Both the position numbers and the translations under genes were made by a program. The notes beneath the pieces were generated by a model. The model was not told the origin of the DNA. It saw only the letters and a program-made list of their open reading frames with translations, and did not search any database. A stretch of DNA of 64,000 bases. Origin: Gemmatimonadaceae bacterium (lineage in GTDB: Bacteria > Gemmatimonadota > Gemmatimonadetes > Gemmatimonadales > Gemmatimonadaceae). Below, piece by piece: positions 1 through 9,606 of this stretch (positions are counted from its first letter, which is position 1; each line of letters starts with the position of its first letter). The DNA is taken from positions 1-64,000 of the forward strand of contig DASUHB010000005.1 in the NCBI GenBank assembly GCA_036273715.1, given 5' to 3'.

Positions 1-690
1 GGTCTCTTCCCACTGCTTGGTACAGCGCTTAGACCAGCGGCAGGTTTCGCAATGGGCGCATGGTTCCGGCGCCGTGCTGCGGCCGCTCGCGCCAACGAAC
101 GTTAGGAATCGCTCGCACGCCACATCGCAGTAGTGGACATAATCGTTTAGGCGAAAGCTGAAGGTGCTGCCGTCGCCGAGTATCACATGCGCTCGGGACG
201 GCATCAGCTCCTGGGTGAGCGCGACGAGTCGGGAGTACAGGCAGAGCTGAACGACGTGCTTTGGTTTGGCCCTTCGTGCGAGTTTTGTGTCCGCGACTTC
301 GTAGGAGTAGTTGCCGAGCGCCGAGGGCGTATCGACGCGGAATAGAAAGTCGGAGTAGCCGTGCCACGGGTGACTAACGAGGGCGCCCTGATAGATGACG
401 TCGACACCCTGTCGCATGGCTTCCGCCGTAGCGGCCGCCATCGCATCGATCGAATCGAGTCGCGGGACTTCGCACAGTGATCGGCCCTCGGCGCGACGCT
501 GCTCGAGAAACGAGCGTTCGTGATCGATGCCTTTGTTCTTGAGGAGGTCGAGGTAGGCATCGGCCTCATCGGGAGGTGGTGCCACGTCGCCCTGTAGCAC
601 GAGAAGGTCCAAGGCGGTGGAGTGCTGGCAGCCGAGGAAATTGAGGAGGTCTTTCGCTGAATAGAGGGGCGACGATTGGTAGATTTGCAC
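1..690 (-). CDS. TM0106-family RecB-like nuclease, N-terminal part (cut by window edge)
   Basis: There is an open minus-strand frame from a GTG at 690 to the left edge, 230 codons visible, closed upstream by an in-frame stop near 705. There is no early ATG, so the GTG is the best start. The protein opens with the family-like YSAKDLLNFLGCQH segment. It carries the nuclease motifs DFLFRVD and YEVADTKLAR (PD-(D/E)XK of the RecB type), then LCLYS and HVILGDGS. Near the edge is a cysteine cluster CAHCETCRWSKRC, probably metal- or Fe-S-binding. Members of this family are putative DNA/RNA nucleases, often fused to an RNase H-like or helicase part that would lie outside this window. The family call is from motif recognition; substrate and role are unknown. 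It sits next to the DUF488 pair at the edge of a defence-type island. Confidence 0.75.
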   Translation of the reverse strand, partial: MQIYQSSPLYSAKDLLNFLGCQHSTALDLLVLQGDVAPPPDEADAYLDLLKNKGIDHERSFLEQRRAEGRSLCEVPRLDSIDAMAAATAEAMRQGVDVIYQGALVSHPWHGYSDFLFRVDTPSALGNYSYEVADTKLARRAKPKHVVQLCLYSRLVALTQELMPSRAHVILGDGSTFSFRLNDYVHYCDVACERFLTFVGASGRSTAPEPCAHCETCRWSKRCTKQWEET

Positions 691-916
691 GGCGCGAACC
701 GAAGGCTATCCGCCTACGAAAGTCGCATGGGGATATGACAATAAGCGAGCACGCGCTTCGGGGGCTTGGCTCGCGAATGCGACCGGCCGAAGCGGCACGC
801 CAGCGGATTGCGCGACTGTGCTGCGCGAGCGTTAGGCATATCCGTGGTGTCGCACTACTCCGTCAGCGTGTCTGGCGATCTCAAGCGCGCAGCGGCGGCC
901 GATTGTAACGTGCGAG

Positions 917-1738
917 TCAAAGCAGCGCGAGCTGTCCCTCGTGCGGCACGGGAAACACGCCGATGATGACCCATGGATTCGGTGCGACAAAGTGAAACTG
1001 CTGTGTCGTTCCGAGAAAGAAGTGGAGATCCTTCGTTAAGAACTCTTCGAAGTACTTCTGCCGCACCTTGGCGAGAGCCCGCGGCTCATCGCCATCGACG
1101 GATCGCAGGCAGTTCCAGTAGAGCGCTCCAGCTTCCCAATCCAAGATTTGCAACTCACTTCGCCTTCCATCGGCGTCCTCAAACCTGTAGGAAAAGCTGT
1201 ACGGCAGCTTGGCGATCACCTTGAACGTCTCTCGCCACGTGCTTTCATCGAAGAGGTCAACCTGCCGCGTTGCTTCGCGCATCTCCCGCAGCTTCGCCTC
1301 GTTCCACTCGCGATCTTCGGCTTCCCAGATGAAATCCAGTATGCGCGTGGGTTTGAATACGGCCAGCGAGATCTCGTTGGCTTTCGCACCGGCGATCAAA
1401 TCTTCAAGGCGGGTGTACACACGCGCGGTCTCGAGCAAGATGCGGCGTCGCTCGCGCCAGTTGTCAGCCGTATCGATGTGACCAACGGGCTGCAACTCGG
1501 TTTGATCGACCGGTCGGAACGTCTCGGGACGCGGGTCCGACGGATTTCGCTTGAGCCGACACTCGACCCAATCGAACTTGCGGTACTGTTCTTCTTCGTT
1601 TAGGCGTCTAAACGGCACAGGGTAGATGCGAACCCAAGTACCGTCCTGGCGTACGCCCGCTGTGCAAACGGTCTCGCCGTACTTCCGTGAGAGCGTCGGA
1701 TACGTCTTGACGGTTATGAGGATTCGCTGCTTCTCCAC
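917..1738 (-). CDS. Conserved protein of unknown function, partner of DUF488 gene
   Basis: A 273-residue protein with a GTG start at 1738, six bases after the upstream DUF488 stop, so the two are almost certainly one transcript. It begins with a hydrophobic beta-strand (RILITVKTYPTLS) followed by GVRQDGTWVRIYPVPFR. The middle is rich in acidic and aromatic residues. The C-terminus (FHFVAPNPWVIIGVFPVP) is hydrophobic but too short and polar to be a membrane span. No catalytic motif is evident. I remember similar proteins lying beside DUF488 genes, which suggests a functional pair, but I cannot name the activity. Confidence 0.7.
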   Translation of the reverse strand: MEKQRILITVKTYPTLSRKYGETVCTAGVRQDGTWVRIYPVPFRRLNEEEQYRKFDWVECRLKRNPSDPRPETFRPVDQTELQPVGHIDTADNWRERRRILLETARVYTRLEDLIAGAKANEISLAVFKPTRILDFIWEAEDREWNEAKLREMREATRQVDLFDESTWRETFKVIAKLPYSFSYRFEDADGRRSELQILDWEAGALYWNCLRSVDGDEPRALAKVRQKYFEEFLTKDLHFFLGTTQQFHFVAPNPWVIIGVFPVPHEGQLALL

Positions 1739-1744
1739 GCAGCC

Positions 1745-2686
1745 TCACGCACTGAGGTGACTGGCAGCCATACCAGCTCCAATTTCCTTCTCGACAGCCT
1801 CACCGACGCAGTGGCGATGGCATTGCTCCGGTAGGCGCTCGTAGCATGTAAGCGCCACTCGTTGGCCTTCCGAAATCCACGATGCGATTCGTTTGACCGC
1901 AGCGAGCTGGCTCGGCAGATAGTCTCGCTCGTACTCAGTAAACAGCGCGTCGTAGTCAGCCTGCGTTGCGAGGTTTCGTCGCTGCTCGGATGCGATACCG
2001 AGCTCGGGAAGATGCTCGTAACGAACGGCTACGCCTTCGCAGGCATTCGCGAGCGTGCGCTTCGCGAAGCCATACTTTCGACTGATCGGATTGCGACGAA
2101 CGTCGCACAGGAGTGTCACGCCTGCGCCGATAAGCGCGTTCAGGTAACTCTCGATGGTTAGGCCTTCATAGCCGATAGTCGAGAGAGTGCCGGACTTCGG
2201 CAAAGCGGGACGGGCCGCCGCTATCCGTGCGAGTGCCTTCCTTTCCCCGTGGAGCACGCGATCCGCGATCTCGCTGCGAATGGCGTAGTATGGGAAGCGC
2301 CGATAAGTCTCGGCCACAAGCGCATCGCCACGCAGATGGCGATGCCGATCTGCAAACGTCGCCATCATCATATCTTGTGTCCCGCCGATTGTGCGCCTAC
2401 CCTGGGGCGTGAGCTGCCACTGCTCGTCATCGGCTGCGAGCAAACCACGTTCGATCAGCTTGCGACGATCGGCGTACGATGTGAACGAGAACGCACCGAA
2501 CCGGTAGGGGACGAATTGATACGTCCCCGCACCGTAGGGTTCCTGACAGTAGAGAAAGAGGAGCTTCTGAAAATCGAGGCGGCCGGCGGAGCCACCAAGC
2601 GCGTCAAGAAGCTCGAGCAGGCGGCGTTGCCGATCGAGCAGGTCCGGCGTGGCCATTCGAGCAGACTTCGGGTACGAGACGCTCAT
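1745..2686 (-). CDS. DUF488 domain protein with N-terminal winged-helix/SocA-like region
   Basis: A 313-residue protein. I chose ATG 2686 because AGGGGAG lies about seven bases upstream; a TTG at 2716 is the other option. Residues about 20-90 (FQKLLFLYCQEP, FVPYRFGAFSF, LIERGLL) resemble the DUF4065/Panacea fold of antitoxin-like proteins. The C-terminal half is a DUF488 domain: TIGYEGLTIESYLNALIGAGV, then LLCDVRRNPISRKYGFAKRTLA, and finally LTCYERLPEQCHRHCVGE with its conserved Cys and His residues. DUF488 has no settled biochemical function. The fusion, and the coupling to the downstream 273-residue protein beside a RecB-like nuclease, suggest a defence or toxin-antitoxin role; this is inference. 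Confidence 0.8.
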   Translation of the reverse strand: MSVSYPKSARMATPDLLDRQRRLLELLDALGGSAGRLDFQKLLFLYCQEPYGAGTYQFVPYRFGAFSFTSYADRRKLIERGLLAADDEQWQLTPQGRRTIGGTQDMMMATFADRHRHLRGDALVAETYRRFPYYAIRSEIADRVLHGERKALARIAAARPALPKSGTLSTIGYEGLTIESYLNALIGAGVTLLCDVRRNPISRKYGFAKRTLANACEGVAVRYEHLPELGIASEQRRNLATQADYDALFTEYERDYLPSQLAAVKRIASWISEGQRVALTCYERLPEQCHRHCVGEAVEKEIGAGMAASHLSA

Positions 2687-2944
2687 GAGTCGGCTCCCCT
2701 GCTGCGCGGTCGTCAATCAACCCTACTCGCCCTGGTGGAAATGACGGCTGACCAGGTTATCAGCAACCCCCTCTGACCCGAAGAAGTTTAAAACGTGGCG
2801 CCAAGAATGGAAGCGTCGATGTTGCGATCGTCAGGGCTAAGCGGCTACGTTAGGCGGTGCCAGTAAGGTGCTCCTAAGCAAAGGCTTTCGCCCAGGAGAT
2901 CCCGGTGAGAGGCTCTGACCAGGGCGCCGGGAGGAAACGCAACT

Positions 2945-3460
2945 ATGTCCGTCCCTGCCAGCGGCTCCGCGCACGTTAGGCGAAGTATTCGACTCACAAG
3001 AATCCTGCTGTTGGCGGCAGCGCCGTTGGTAGGCGCGGCGCTCACTTTCGCGTATGAAGCGGGGTTCATCGGTTGGTTCGGCGTGCCTTACACGTTCGTT
3101 CGAATCGACGCCACGACAAAATTGGTCGCGGCCACTGCGGCCGGTGCCCTTCTCGCCTCGGCCTTGAGCTACGCTAGGCTCATACCGATAATGACATGGC
3201 GACCAGTTTTCGCTGCGGTGTACTTGATTGTGCTGCCAGTGGTTCTCTTGCTGGGGGCCTTCGCTTCCGTAGCCACAGCCACCAACGCTAACAATTCACT
3301 GTCCAGAGCAACTTATGAGTCTCGATCGCCTTCAGAACGTTGTGCGCGGTTTGCCCTACAACCTCCGGGACCAGGTGATCGGCTACGCTCGGTCGGTCGA
3401 TGCTGCGGCGCCGGACATTGCACGCGAAGCCGACATAGAGCTGTCACGCGACCTTCGTGA
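2945..3460 (+). CDS. Small membrane protein, possibly frameshifted at its 3' end
   Basis: The ATG at 2945 follows a good ribosome site (GGGAGGAAA, about ten bases upstream). Three hydrophobic segments are visible, near residues 17-38, 55-75 and 82-108. After residue about 115 the sequence turns into Arg/Ser/Cys/Pro-rich text typical of an out-of-frame reading. From 3315 another frame carries a sensible soluble protein. Either the two genes overlap by 146 bases or a single-base change split one membrane-plus-cytosolic protein of roughly 260 residues. No family was recognised. It is the first gene of a plus-strand series leading to the large STAND NTPase. Confidence 0.55.
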   Translation: MSVPASGSAHVRRSIRLTRILLLAAAPLVGAALTFAYEAGFIGWFGVPYTFVRIDATTKLVAATAAGALLASALSYARLIPIMTWRPVFAAVYLIVLPVVLLLGAFASVATATNANNSLSRATYESRSPSERCARFALQPPGPGDRLRSVGRCCGAGHCTRSRHRAVTRPS

Positions 3461-3731
3461 TCGCCTCGTGTTCCTCGCGGGCGTTAGGAAATTCTACGCC
3501 ATTTGCGCTTCGACTTACTGGGCCGTCGACAACGCCACCGCCTTCCTTGGGAGGCAGGACATCAGTTCAGTTCGCGTTGGGCGGACCGACTACTCGCGCG
3601 GTGGCGAAATACACGCCGGACTACGTGCTCTCTATAGAGACTTCGAGGCAATAGTAAGTCAGTACGATATGCAAGTAGCTGTAGACGGGTCCTTTTCTGA
3701 CCTCCTCATTCTACTTGCGCATGAACGTTGA
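3315..3731 (+). CDS. Unknown soluble protein upstream of nuclease-like gene
   Basis: A 138-residue, mostly helical-looking protein (RLQNVVRGLPYNLRDQVIGY, LRDRLVFLAGVRKFYAICA). The upstream ribosome site is weak, and the 5' part overlaps the membrane ORF in another frame, so it may be the displaced C-terminal half of that protein. Its stop overlaps the next gene's likely ATG (3721) by eleven bases, which implies translational coupling. No family was recognised. Confidence 0.5.
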   Translation: MSLDRLQNVVRGLPYNLRDQVIGYARSVDAAAPDIAREADIELSRDLRDRLVFLAGVRKFYAICASTYWAVDNATAFLGRQDISSVRVGRTDYSRGGEIHAGLRALYRDFEAIVSQYDMQVAVDGSFSDLLILLAHER

Positions 3732-4446
3732 TGCGATCGAGGCAACGCTGGCGTCTTTCGTCGCGCGCCATCGAACCACATTTGCGAGAATCGGAACGCG
3801 ACAAAGCCAGATTCTAGAATTGGCGGCAATCATCGGGGTGAGCCAGCACTACGTCGCAACGGGTTTTGGCGTGCAGGTCGTCAATCCAAAAGGCAGCTCG
3901 AGCTTCATTGTTAAGTCAGCAACTCGAGGCCACCCAGCAGATTACTCGCGCATCGCATGCTCAAAGGGCGGCGATGCGATCGAACTGCATACCAACTTGA
4001 TGGTGCAAGGAGCGCATGATGACGGTATCTATTGCGTCGATGTCGGCATCGCAGCTCCCGGGCGTGTTCCCGATCGCAAAGGCAAGGAGAAATGGGTTTC
4101 TTTAGCCAATAGCGATCTCCGATCCTTCGCGGAGGTGAAGAAGCTCGTTGTTTTTCCAATGCTGCTTGCGCAGTTTGTCGGAATCGTGCACGAGATTCGA
4201 CCGGAGTTTCTCGTGCCGCCAACCCCGGCAAACTTTGGCGCCGGCAAACACCTTCCACCCACACTAATTTCACTCGGCCACTTTTCCGGGAACTCTAGGC
4301 ACATTGTCGACAGCTTCCGACGAAGGGGATTTGGATTCCTCGTACGGCCCAACTTCGACATGCAGCTGGCCTGGTGCCGAAAAGACGACAATCGTTCACC
4401 GTTTTTCGGCTTGCCTGACGAATGGGATCCAGAGACGGCGAGCTAA
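3721..4446 (+). CDS. Unknown protein, possible PD-(D/E)XK-type nuclease
   Basis: 241 residues from ATG 3721; a TTG two codons upstream is possible. The middle contains DDGIYCVDVGIAAPG and, about 40 residues further on, SFAEVKKLVVFPMLLAQFVG. This is an acidic strand followed by E-V-K, the spacing expected of a restriction-endonuclease-like core. The C-terminal part (ISLGHFSGNSRHIVDSFRRRG, FGFLVRPNFDMQLAW) looks globular. The gene ends about 100 bases before the large NTPase start on the same strand and probably belongs to the same system. The nuclease reading is inference from a short motif. Confidence 0.55.
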   Translation: MNVDAIEATLASFVARHRTTFARIGTRQSQILELAAIIGVSQHYVATGFGVQVVNPKGSSSFIVKSATRGHPADYSRIACSKGGDAIELHTNLMVQGAHDDGIYCVDVGIAAPGRVPDRKGKEKWVSLANSDLRSFAEVKKLVVFPMLLAQFVGIVHEIRPEFLVPPTPANFGAGKHLPPTLISLGHFSGNSRHIVDSFRRRGFGFLVRPNFDMQLAWCRKDDNRSPFFGLPDEWDPETAS

Positions 4447-4551
4447 CGCAGCGAAAACGATATAGCCGAGAATGCCAGCATTGAGACTTCATTGAATACT
4501 CATAGCGATGAGGGCCAGGGACCGGTCCGCCCGGCGTCAACGGTTGATGGC

Positions 4552-7500
4552 ATGAATGCGCGCGTGTCGTCGCCCGCGTCGACCGGTGGGGCCGGCACGA
4601 CCTTCGAGCAACACGTCGGCGCCTACTGGCTAGCACAGCTTTTGGTCGGCGCTATCCCACCGATCTTGATCGATGCAACAGTCGCCGAGGTGTGTTTTCA
4701 GACGGCCCGGCTGGGCTGGCACACTGACGACTTTCTGGTTGTCTGTACGACCGGTGGCGCAGTGCGAAATCTCGTCGGACAGGTGAAGCGCGCACTAACA
4801 GTCAGCGCATCAGACGAGAGCTGCAGCCAGGTGGTGGTCAACTTTTGGAATGACTTTAAGGGCCCGCGTTTCTCGAAGGAATGCGACCGCCTAACGCTCG
4901 TCGTACTTCGCGGAACGAACACGCTGCTCGAACACTTCGCGGGCCTGCTCGATTGCGCGCGCGCCGCGCGTGATGGAGCGGAGTTCGAGCAACGACTCAA
5001 CACAGCAGGATTCATCTCCGCCACAGCTGTACGCTACAGCGGCGAGCTGCAACAGATTGTCGGCGCCATCGAAAGAAAATCCTTCTCGGCGGCCGACATA
5101 TGGCCCTTCCTGCGCGTCTTGCACGTGCTGAGCCTCGACCTTCACAGCTCAACGCGACAGACAGAAGCGCACATCAAGAGCATGCTCGCACTCGCAGCGA
5201 ATGATGGCGACCCCCTCGCGAGCGCGGCCGTCTCTTGGAATGAGCTGGTCGGAGAGGCGAGCGTGGCTATGGCCACCGGCAGCAGCTTGCGCCGCGATGA
5301 TCTGCCGGCGGCGATCCGTGAGCGGCATAGCGTTATCAATGCTGGCGAACGACGCGTGCTCCGCGCGCTCTCTGACCACACCGCACCCGTCCTGCGCGCT
5401 ATTCGCTCCACGCTTGGTCCCGATTTGCATCTGGCGCGCGCAGCCCTTGTGCAGAAGGTACTCGACGCGCTCGAGAATGCTCAAGTCGTACTTGTAGCGG
5501 GGCCCGCGGGCAGCGGCAAATCCGCCGTCGGTAAGGATGCCGTTGGCGTGCTCGCCTTGAATCATTTCGTGTTTGGATTCCGCGTCGAGGAATTCGCGCA
5601 ACCGCACGTGGACGCGACCCTCGCCGCCGCGCAGGTGCCCGCGAACTGGGAAAAACTTCGTGCTATTCTCGGTGCGCAGACTCGCAAAGTTGTTCTAGTC
5701 GAAAGCGTCGAGCGCCTTCTCGAGAAGACAACACGAGATGCGTTCACCGATCTTCTGACACTTGCTGCGGACGACGATGCATTGCGCATCGTGCTAACGT
5801 GCCGTGACTACTCGGTCGAGCAAGTGCGCGCGAGCTTCCTGCAGCCGCATCGCATCAAGCACATGGCTATTCAGGTGCCGCCGCTGCAGGACGACGAACT
5901 CAGCGAGGTGCAGGAAGCGTATCCGGTGCTCGCCACTCCTCTTACGCACCCGGCACTTCGGGACATTCTGCGCAACCCTTTTGTCCTCGACAAGGCACTC
6001 GGAATACCCTGGTCCTCCGAACAATCCCTTCCGCAAAATGAGCGTGAATTCCGAGCGCTCTTCTGGCGTGAGATTGTGCGTGGCGGCCAGCGTGTTGCGC
6101 CTGCCCTGGGACGGCAACGCGAGGGGGCGCTCGAGATCATTGCGGTGCGGCGCGCACGAGCGCTCTCCGCTCACATTCCCGTGAGCGACCTCGATGCCGT
6201 CGTAGTTGAGTCGCTGCGCGGAGACTCGCTCATCGTTTCACCAGACGACAACCCCTTGGTCGTGGCGACGGCCCACGATGTACTCGAAGACTGGGCGATC
6301 CTGCAGTGGCTAGACGAAAAGCATCTTTCCCAAGCGGCATTCAAGACGTTGTCCGACGCTATCGGAATGCATCCGGCCGTGAGGCGATCGTATCGCAAGT
6401 GGGTGGCCGAACTTGTGGAGCGCGATTCGGCGGCTGCGGATCGGCTGTTTCGGGCTGGCCTCTCGGAATCCGAAATCAGCGCGCAATTCCGTGACGACAC
6501 GCTAGTATCGTTGCTCAAGGCGCCCTCATCTCCCGATTTCCTTGCGCGGCACGAGGGCCAACTGCTCGCGAACGACCGAGTGCTGTTGAAGCGAGTTGTT
6601 CAGCTCTTGCGCGTCGCGTGCATGAAGAGCCGCGAGTGGCTAACGGGCCTGATCGAAGGGGGATCGATTGTCAATGTGCCAGACGGCTCCGCATGGCCAG
6701 CGGTACTGCGGATCGTTCATCGGAATCTCGCGGCCTTTACGGATAACGAACGAGCACTGCTGCTCGGGCTTGAGGAGGACGCAGTACGCGGCGTGAGTTG
6801 GTGGGCGCCAGACCTCGAGGGCGCCGAAGATGTCGCTGGAATCGCGCACTGGCTCCTCGACGCTCTACGCGACTACGGCGGCCAGGAACCGCGCGAGCGC
6901 GTCCTTAGCGTCATTGCAAAAATCCCCTACGCAGACGGCGCGCGCTTCGAGGCCGAGTTGCGGGGGCATCCCGAAGCAAGAGGACGCGTCGATATGGTCG
7001 CTAGAGACTTCCAAGACCTGATATATGGCGGCACCGACGGCATGCCTGCAGCACGTGATCTGCCCGACGTCATCGTCTCCATCGGCAGAGAATACCTTCT
7101 CGCATCGAAGGAAGATATCGACGATGTGCGACGGTACGCGGGCATGTCTCCGGATGTGGACTTGTATTTTGGGATCAAAGAGGAAAGACACGACTCATTC
7201 CCACCTAGTGGAATCCGCGGACCATGGCTCCCCTTGTTGCGGTTTCACAGCGAGAAGGCACTCCAGTTCTACATTCAAGTTTTCAGCCATAGTGCCGATT
7301 GGTACGCGCACCCACGCCTGCACGACAGGCTCGAAATGGCATGGGAAGTCGAACTCGCCTTCGCCGATGGCGCCACGCAAATGCAGTGGACCAATGCTCG
7401 ACTCTGGGGCCTTTATCGCGGAATGACAGTCGGACCCTATGTACTCCAGTCGATGCTGATGGCGCTCGAGACGTGGCTGCTCGAGATTGGAAAGCAACAG

Positions 7501-9606
7501 CCCGCGAGGTTAGACGGGATTCTAATTGGCATCCTTCGCCACAGCGACAACGCCGCGCTGACCGCCGTGGTTTCAAGCGTGGCAATAGCGTACCCGCACG
7601 CCGCCGGCGAGACGTTGCTAGTTCTACTCAGCGTCCGCGACTACATCGATCTCGATCGCAATCGCATGGCGAGAGAACGTCACACGTCAGCCCTGTCGTA
7701 TTTGCCAACTCTGCAGACAGACCATCTAGCCTACGACATAGAGCGGAAGCAGGCGAACGACTTGCCCCACCGCCAGCACGACCTAGAAGTCGCTATAGTT
7801 AGCCTTCAGTTGGGATCTTTCGCTCCGCGTGTCCAAGCCCTGCTCGACGAGCATCTTGCGGCGTTGCCGCCGAAGGAAGAGCAGGACGAACACGATCGTG
7901 TGTGGCGCCTGGCACTCCATCGCATGGATTTGCGACAATACACACTTTTGGACACGCCTGTACTTCCTCAAGGCGATTTCAAACCTGTCGCTCAGCCACG
8001 ACGCTACGTTAGCCTCGATCCAAAGCCGCCCGAACGAGACCTCCAAGCAATAATCGATGAAAGGGCCGAGCAGTCGGCGAACATGAACGCGCGGCTTGGC
8101 GTGCTAATGTGGGGTATTAAAGCATTTGACCGCGAGGCAGGAGAATACGATCCAGCATCGTGGTCGTCGAAGCTTGCCGCAGCACAGACGATGGACCGCG
8201 AAGGCGGTGAGGAAGACGGTAGCCGTGACGCTCCGGGCTTTGTTGCAGCAGTCTGCATTCGAGATCGATGGGACGAGATGACGACTCCACAGCGAGACTG
8301 GTGCGTCGATACCGCGTGTGCGGAAATCATGTATGACGCCGACGGCACTGCTCGCATGACGCGCATCCAGAGCGACCTTTTCGCGGCCAACCGGGCCTGC
8401 GCTAACGTGCTGGCAGCGTTGCTTCACAAGGTGCTCGATCCAATACGCACTGAACAGGTAAGAACAGCATTTGTCGTTGCACTAACGCATCCCGTGGAGC
8501 AAGTGCAGCTGTCGGCGACACACAGCATCGATGACACCGTTTGGTCGTCCGACCGCGGCCTCGCACTGCGGTGTGTCAATGCGCTTGCGGCCGAAGCCAA
8601 CATCGTCGTCAAGGCTCAAGAGGCAGAACAAGAGCATCCGTATGACGAGCGACGCAATCGGGACGAAATCATGGCGGAAGCAACGGCGGAAATCCGCGCG
8701 CGGTTTTGGAAGGGCACTGGTATTGCTAATGATGCACATGTCACGCTCAACATCTACGACGGGTTCGGTGCGTATGCGCTGAATCGTATGCTGATGATCC
8801 TTGGGCGCGTGCCGCTAGATCCGCTCGCGATTGAAGCGTTTGCGCGCGCGAGCAATACGCTTGCAAGCTGGTGGACAGCCGACGATACTCGTCATAGCCA
8901 AGGCAACAGGAATTTCCGTATAGAGGGGAACGTGTCTCGACGCGTTCAGGAATTCTTGCTGCGCACATCACCGGAAGCAGCAAGGAAAGTACTCGCGCCT
9001 CTGCTTACGACCGTCGAGCGCCATTCGCACGAGCTGCAGTCCCTGCTGCAGGGATTGACCGCAATCCAAGACACCAACCCGAACACGGCACAGTATTGGT
9101 TCGTGTGGGAGACGATTGCGGACGCAGTCAAGCGCTCTAGTTGGGTTTCTCGTTTGCGGACGGATAGGAACCCACACGAGACCGAGTTGCTGTCGGCCGT
9201 TTTTCTAAACCTGGATTGGAAAGACAACGTCCGTCATTGGCGTTTTCTCGACGGCTACGCGCACCTTGTGCACGCGCTTTTCTCGTGCCTGTCGCCATCG
9301 TCCGCCGTTCTCGATGTCTATGCGCGATTTCTCTATCACATCGGAGACCGGTCGCTGCCCGACGCTTTAATTCACGTCGCCGATGCCCTACGGCTCGGAA
9401 GCACTGCAGAGATGCTCGCTAAGCCTAACACTGTCTTTCTTCTGGAGGTGTTGCTGCAACGCTACGTCTACGGGCGGCCGCTCGAACTCAAGCGCAACGA
9501 ACGCCTCCGTGACTCCGTTCTGTTTATCCTCGACTGTCTTGTCGAATCCGGATCGTCGGCCGCGTTTCGCATGCGTGACGATTTTGTCACACCGATGTCC
9601 GCTTGA
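4552..9606 (+). CDS. Very large STAND-type NTPase with N-terminal nuclease-like domain (Avs-like)
   Basis: About 1,684 residues from ATG 4552; a TTG at 4492 would add 20, and neither has a clear ribosome site. Residues about 10-85 (TTFEQHVGAYWLAQLL, AEVCFQT, WHTDDFLVV, VGQVKRA) match the Cap4-like nuclease pattern: D59/D60 and Q77-V-K79. A P-loop GPAGSGKS lies at 317-324, Walker B-like VVLVES at 380-385 and the sensor strand VLTCRDY at about 414-419, as in STAND ATPases. The remaining 1,100 residues are helical repeat-like with no known motif, the usual place for a sensor of phage proteins. The architecture resembles Avs antiphage receptors, but the C-terminal sensor belongs to no type I recognise. 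It overlaps the convergent DUF2357 gene by 20 bases. Confidence 0.75.
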   Translation: MNARVSSPASTGGAGTTFEQHVGAYWLAQLLVGAIPPILIDATVAEVCFQTARLGWHTDDFLVVCTTGGAVRNLVGQVKRALTVSASDESCSQVVVNFWNDFKGPRFSKECDRLTLVVLRGTNTLLEHFAGLLDCARAARDGAEFEQRLNTAGFISATAVRYSGELQQIVGAIERKSFSAADIWPFLRVLHVLSLDLHSSTRQTEAHIKSMLALAANDGDPLASAAVSWNELVGEASVAMATGSSLRRDDLPAAIRERHSVINAGERRVLRALSDHTAPVLRAIRSTLGPDLHLARAALVQKVLDALENAQVVLVAGPAGSGKSAVGKDAVGVLALNHFVFGFRVEEFAQPHVDATLAAAQVPANWEKLRAILGAQTRKVVLVESVERLLEKTTRDAFTDLLTLAADDDALRIVLTCRDYSVEQVRASFLQPHRIKHMAIQVPPLQDDELSEVQEAYPVLATPLTHPALRDILRNPFVLDKALGIPWSSEQSLPQNEREFRALFWREIVRGGQRVAPALGRQREGALEIIAVRRARALSAHIPVSDLDAVVVESLRGDSLIVSPDDNPLVVATAHDVLEDWAILQWLDEKHLSQAAFKTLSDAIGMHPAVRRSYRKWVAELVERDSAAADRLFRAGLSESEISAQFRDDTLVSLLKAPSSPDFLARHEGQLLANDRVLLKRVVQLLRVACMKSREWLTGLIEGGSIVNVPDGSAWPAVLRIVHRNLAAFTDNERALLLGLEEDAVRGVSWWAPDLEGAEDVAGIAHWLLDALRDYGGQEPRERVLSVIAKIPYADGARFEAELRGHPEARGRVDMVARDFQDLIYGGTDGMPAARDLPDVIVSIGREYLLASKEDIDDVRRYAGMSPDVDLYFGIKEERHDSFPPSGIRGPWLPLLRFHSEKALQFYIQVFSHSADWYAHPRLHDRLEMAWEVELAFADGATQMQWTNARLWGLYRGMTVGPYVLQSMLMALETWLLEIGKQQPARLDGILIGILRHSDNAALTAVVSSVAIAYPHAAGETLLVLLSVRDYIDLDRNRMARERHTSALSYLPTLQTDHLAYDIERKQANDLPHRQHDLEVAIVSLQLGSFAPRVQALLDEHLAALPPKEEQDEHDRVWRLALHRMDLRQYTLLDTPVLPQGDFKPVAQPRRYVSLDPKPPERDLQAIIDERAEQSANMNARLGVLMWGIKAFDREAGEYDPASWSSKLAAAQTMDREGGEEDGSRDAPGFVAAVCIRDRWDEMTTPQRDWCVDTACAEIMYDADGTARMTRIQSDLFAANRACANVLAALLHKVLDPIRTEQVRTAFVVALTHPVEQVQLSATHSIDDTVWSSDRGLALRCVNALAAEANIVVKAQEAEQEHPYDERRNRDEIMAEATAEIRARFWKGTGIANDAHVTLNIYDGFGAYALNRMLMILGRVPLDPLAIEAFARASNTLASWWTADDTRHSQGNRNFRIEGNVSRRVQEFLLRTSPEAARKVLAPLLTTVERHSHELQSLLQGLTAIQDTNPNTAQYWFVWETIADAVKRSSWVSRLRTDRNPHETELLSAVFLNLDWKDNVRHWRFLDGYAHLVHALFSCLSPSSAVLDVYARFLYHIGDRSLPDALIHVADALRLGSTAEMLAKPNTVFLLEVLLQRYVYGRPLELKRNERLRDSVLFILDCLVESGSSAAFRMRDDFVTPMSA

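Noticed and set aside
766-966. Small plus-strand ORF in the first intergenic gap
   Set aside because: No ribosome site, Arg/Ala-rich composition, and it overlaps the 3' end of the minus-strand gene.
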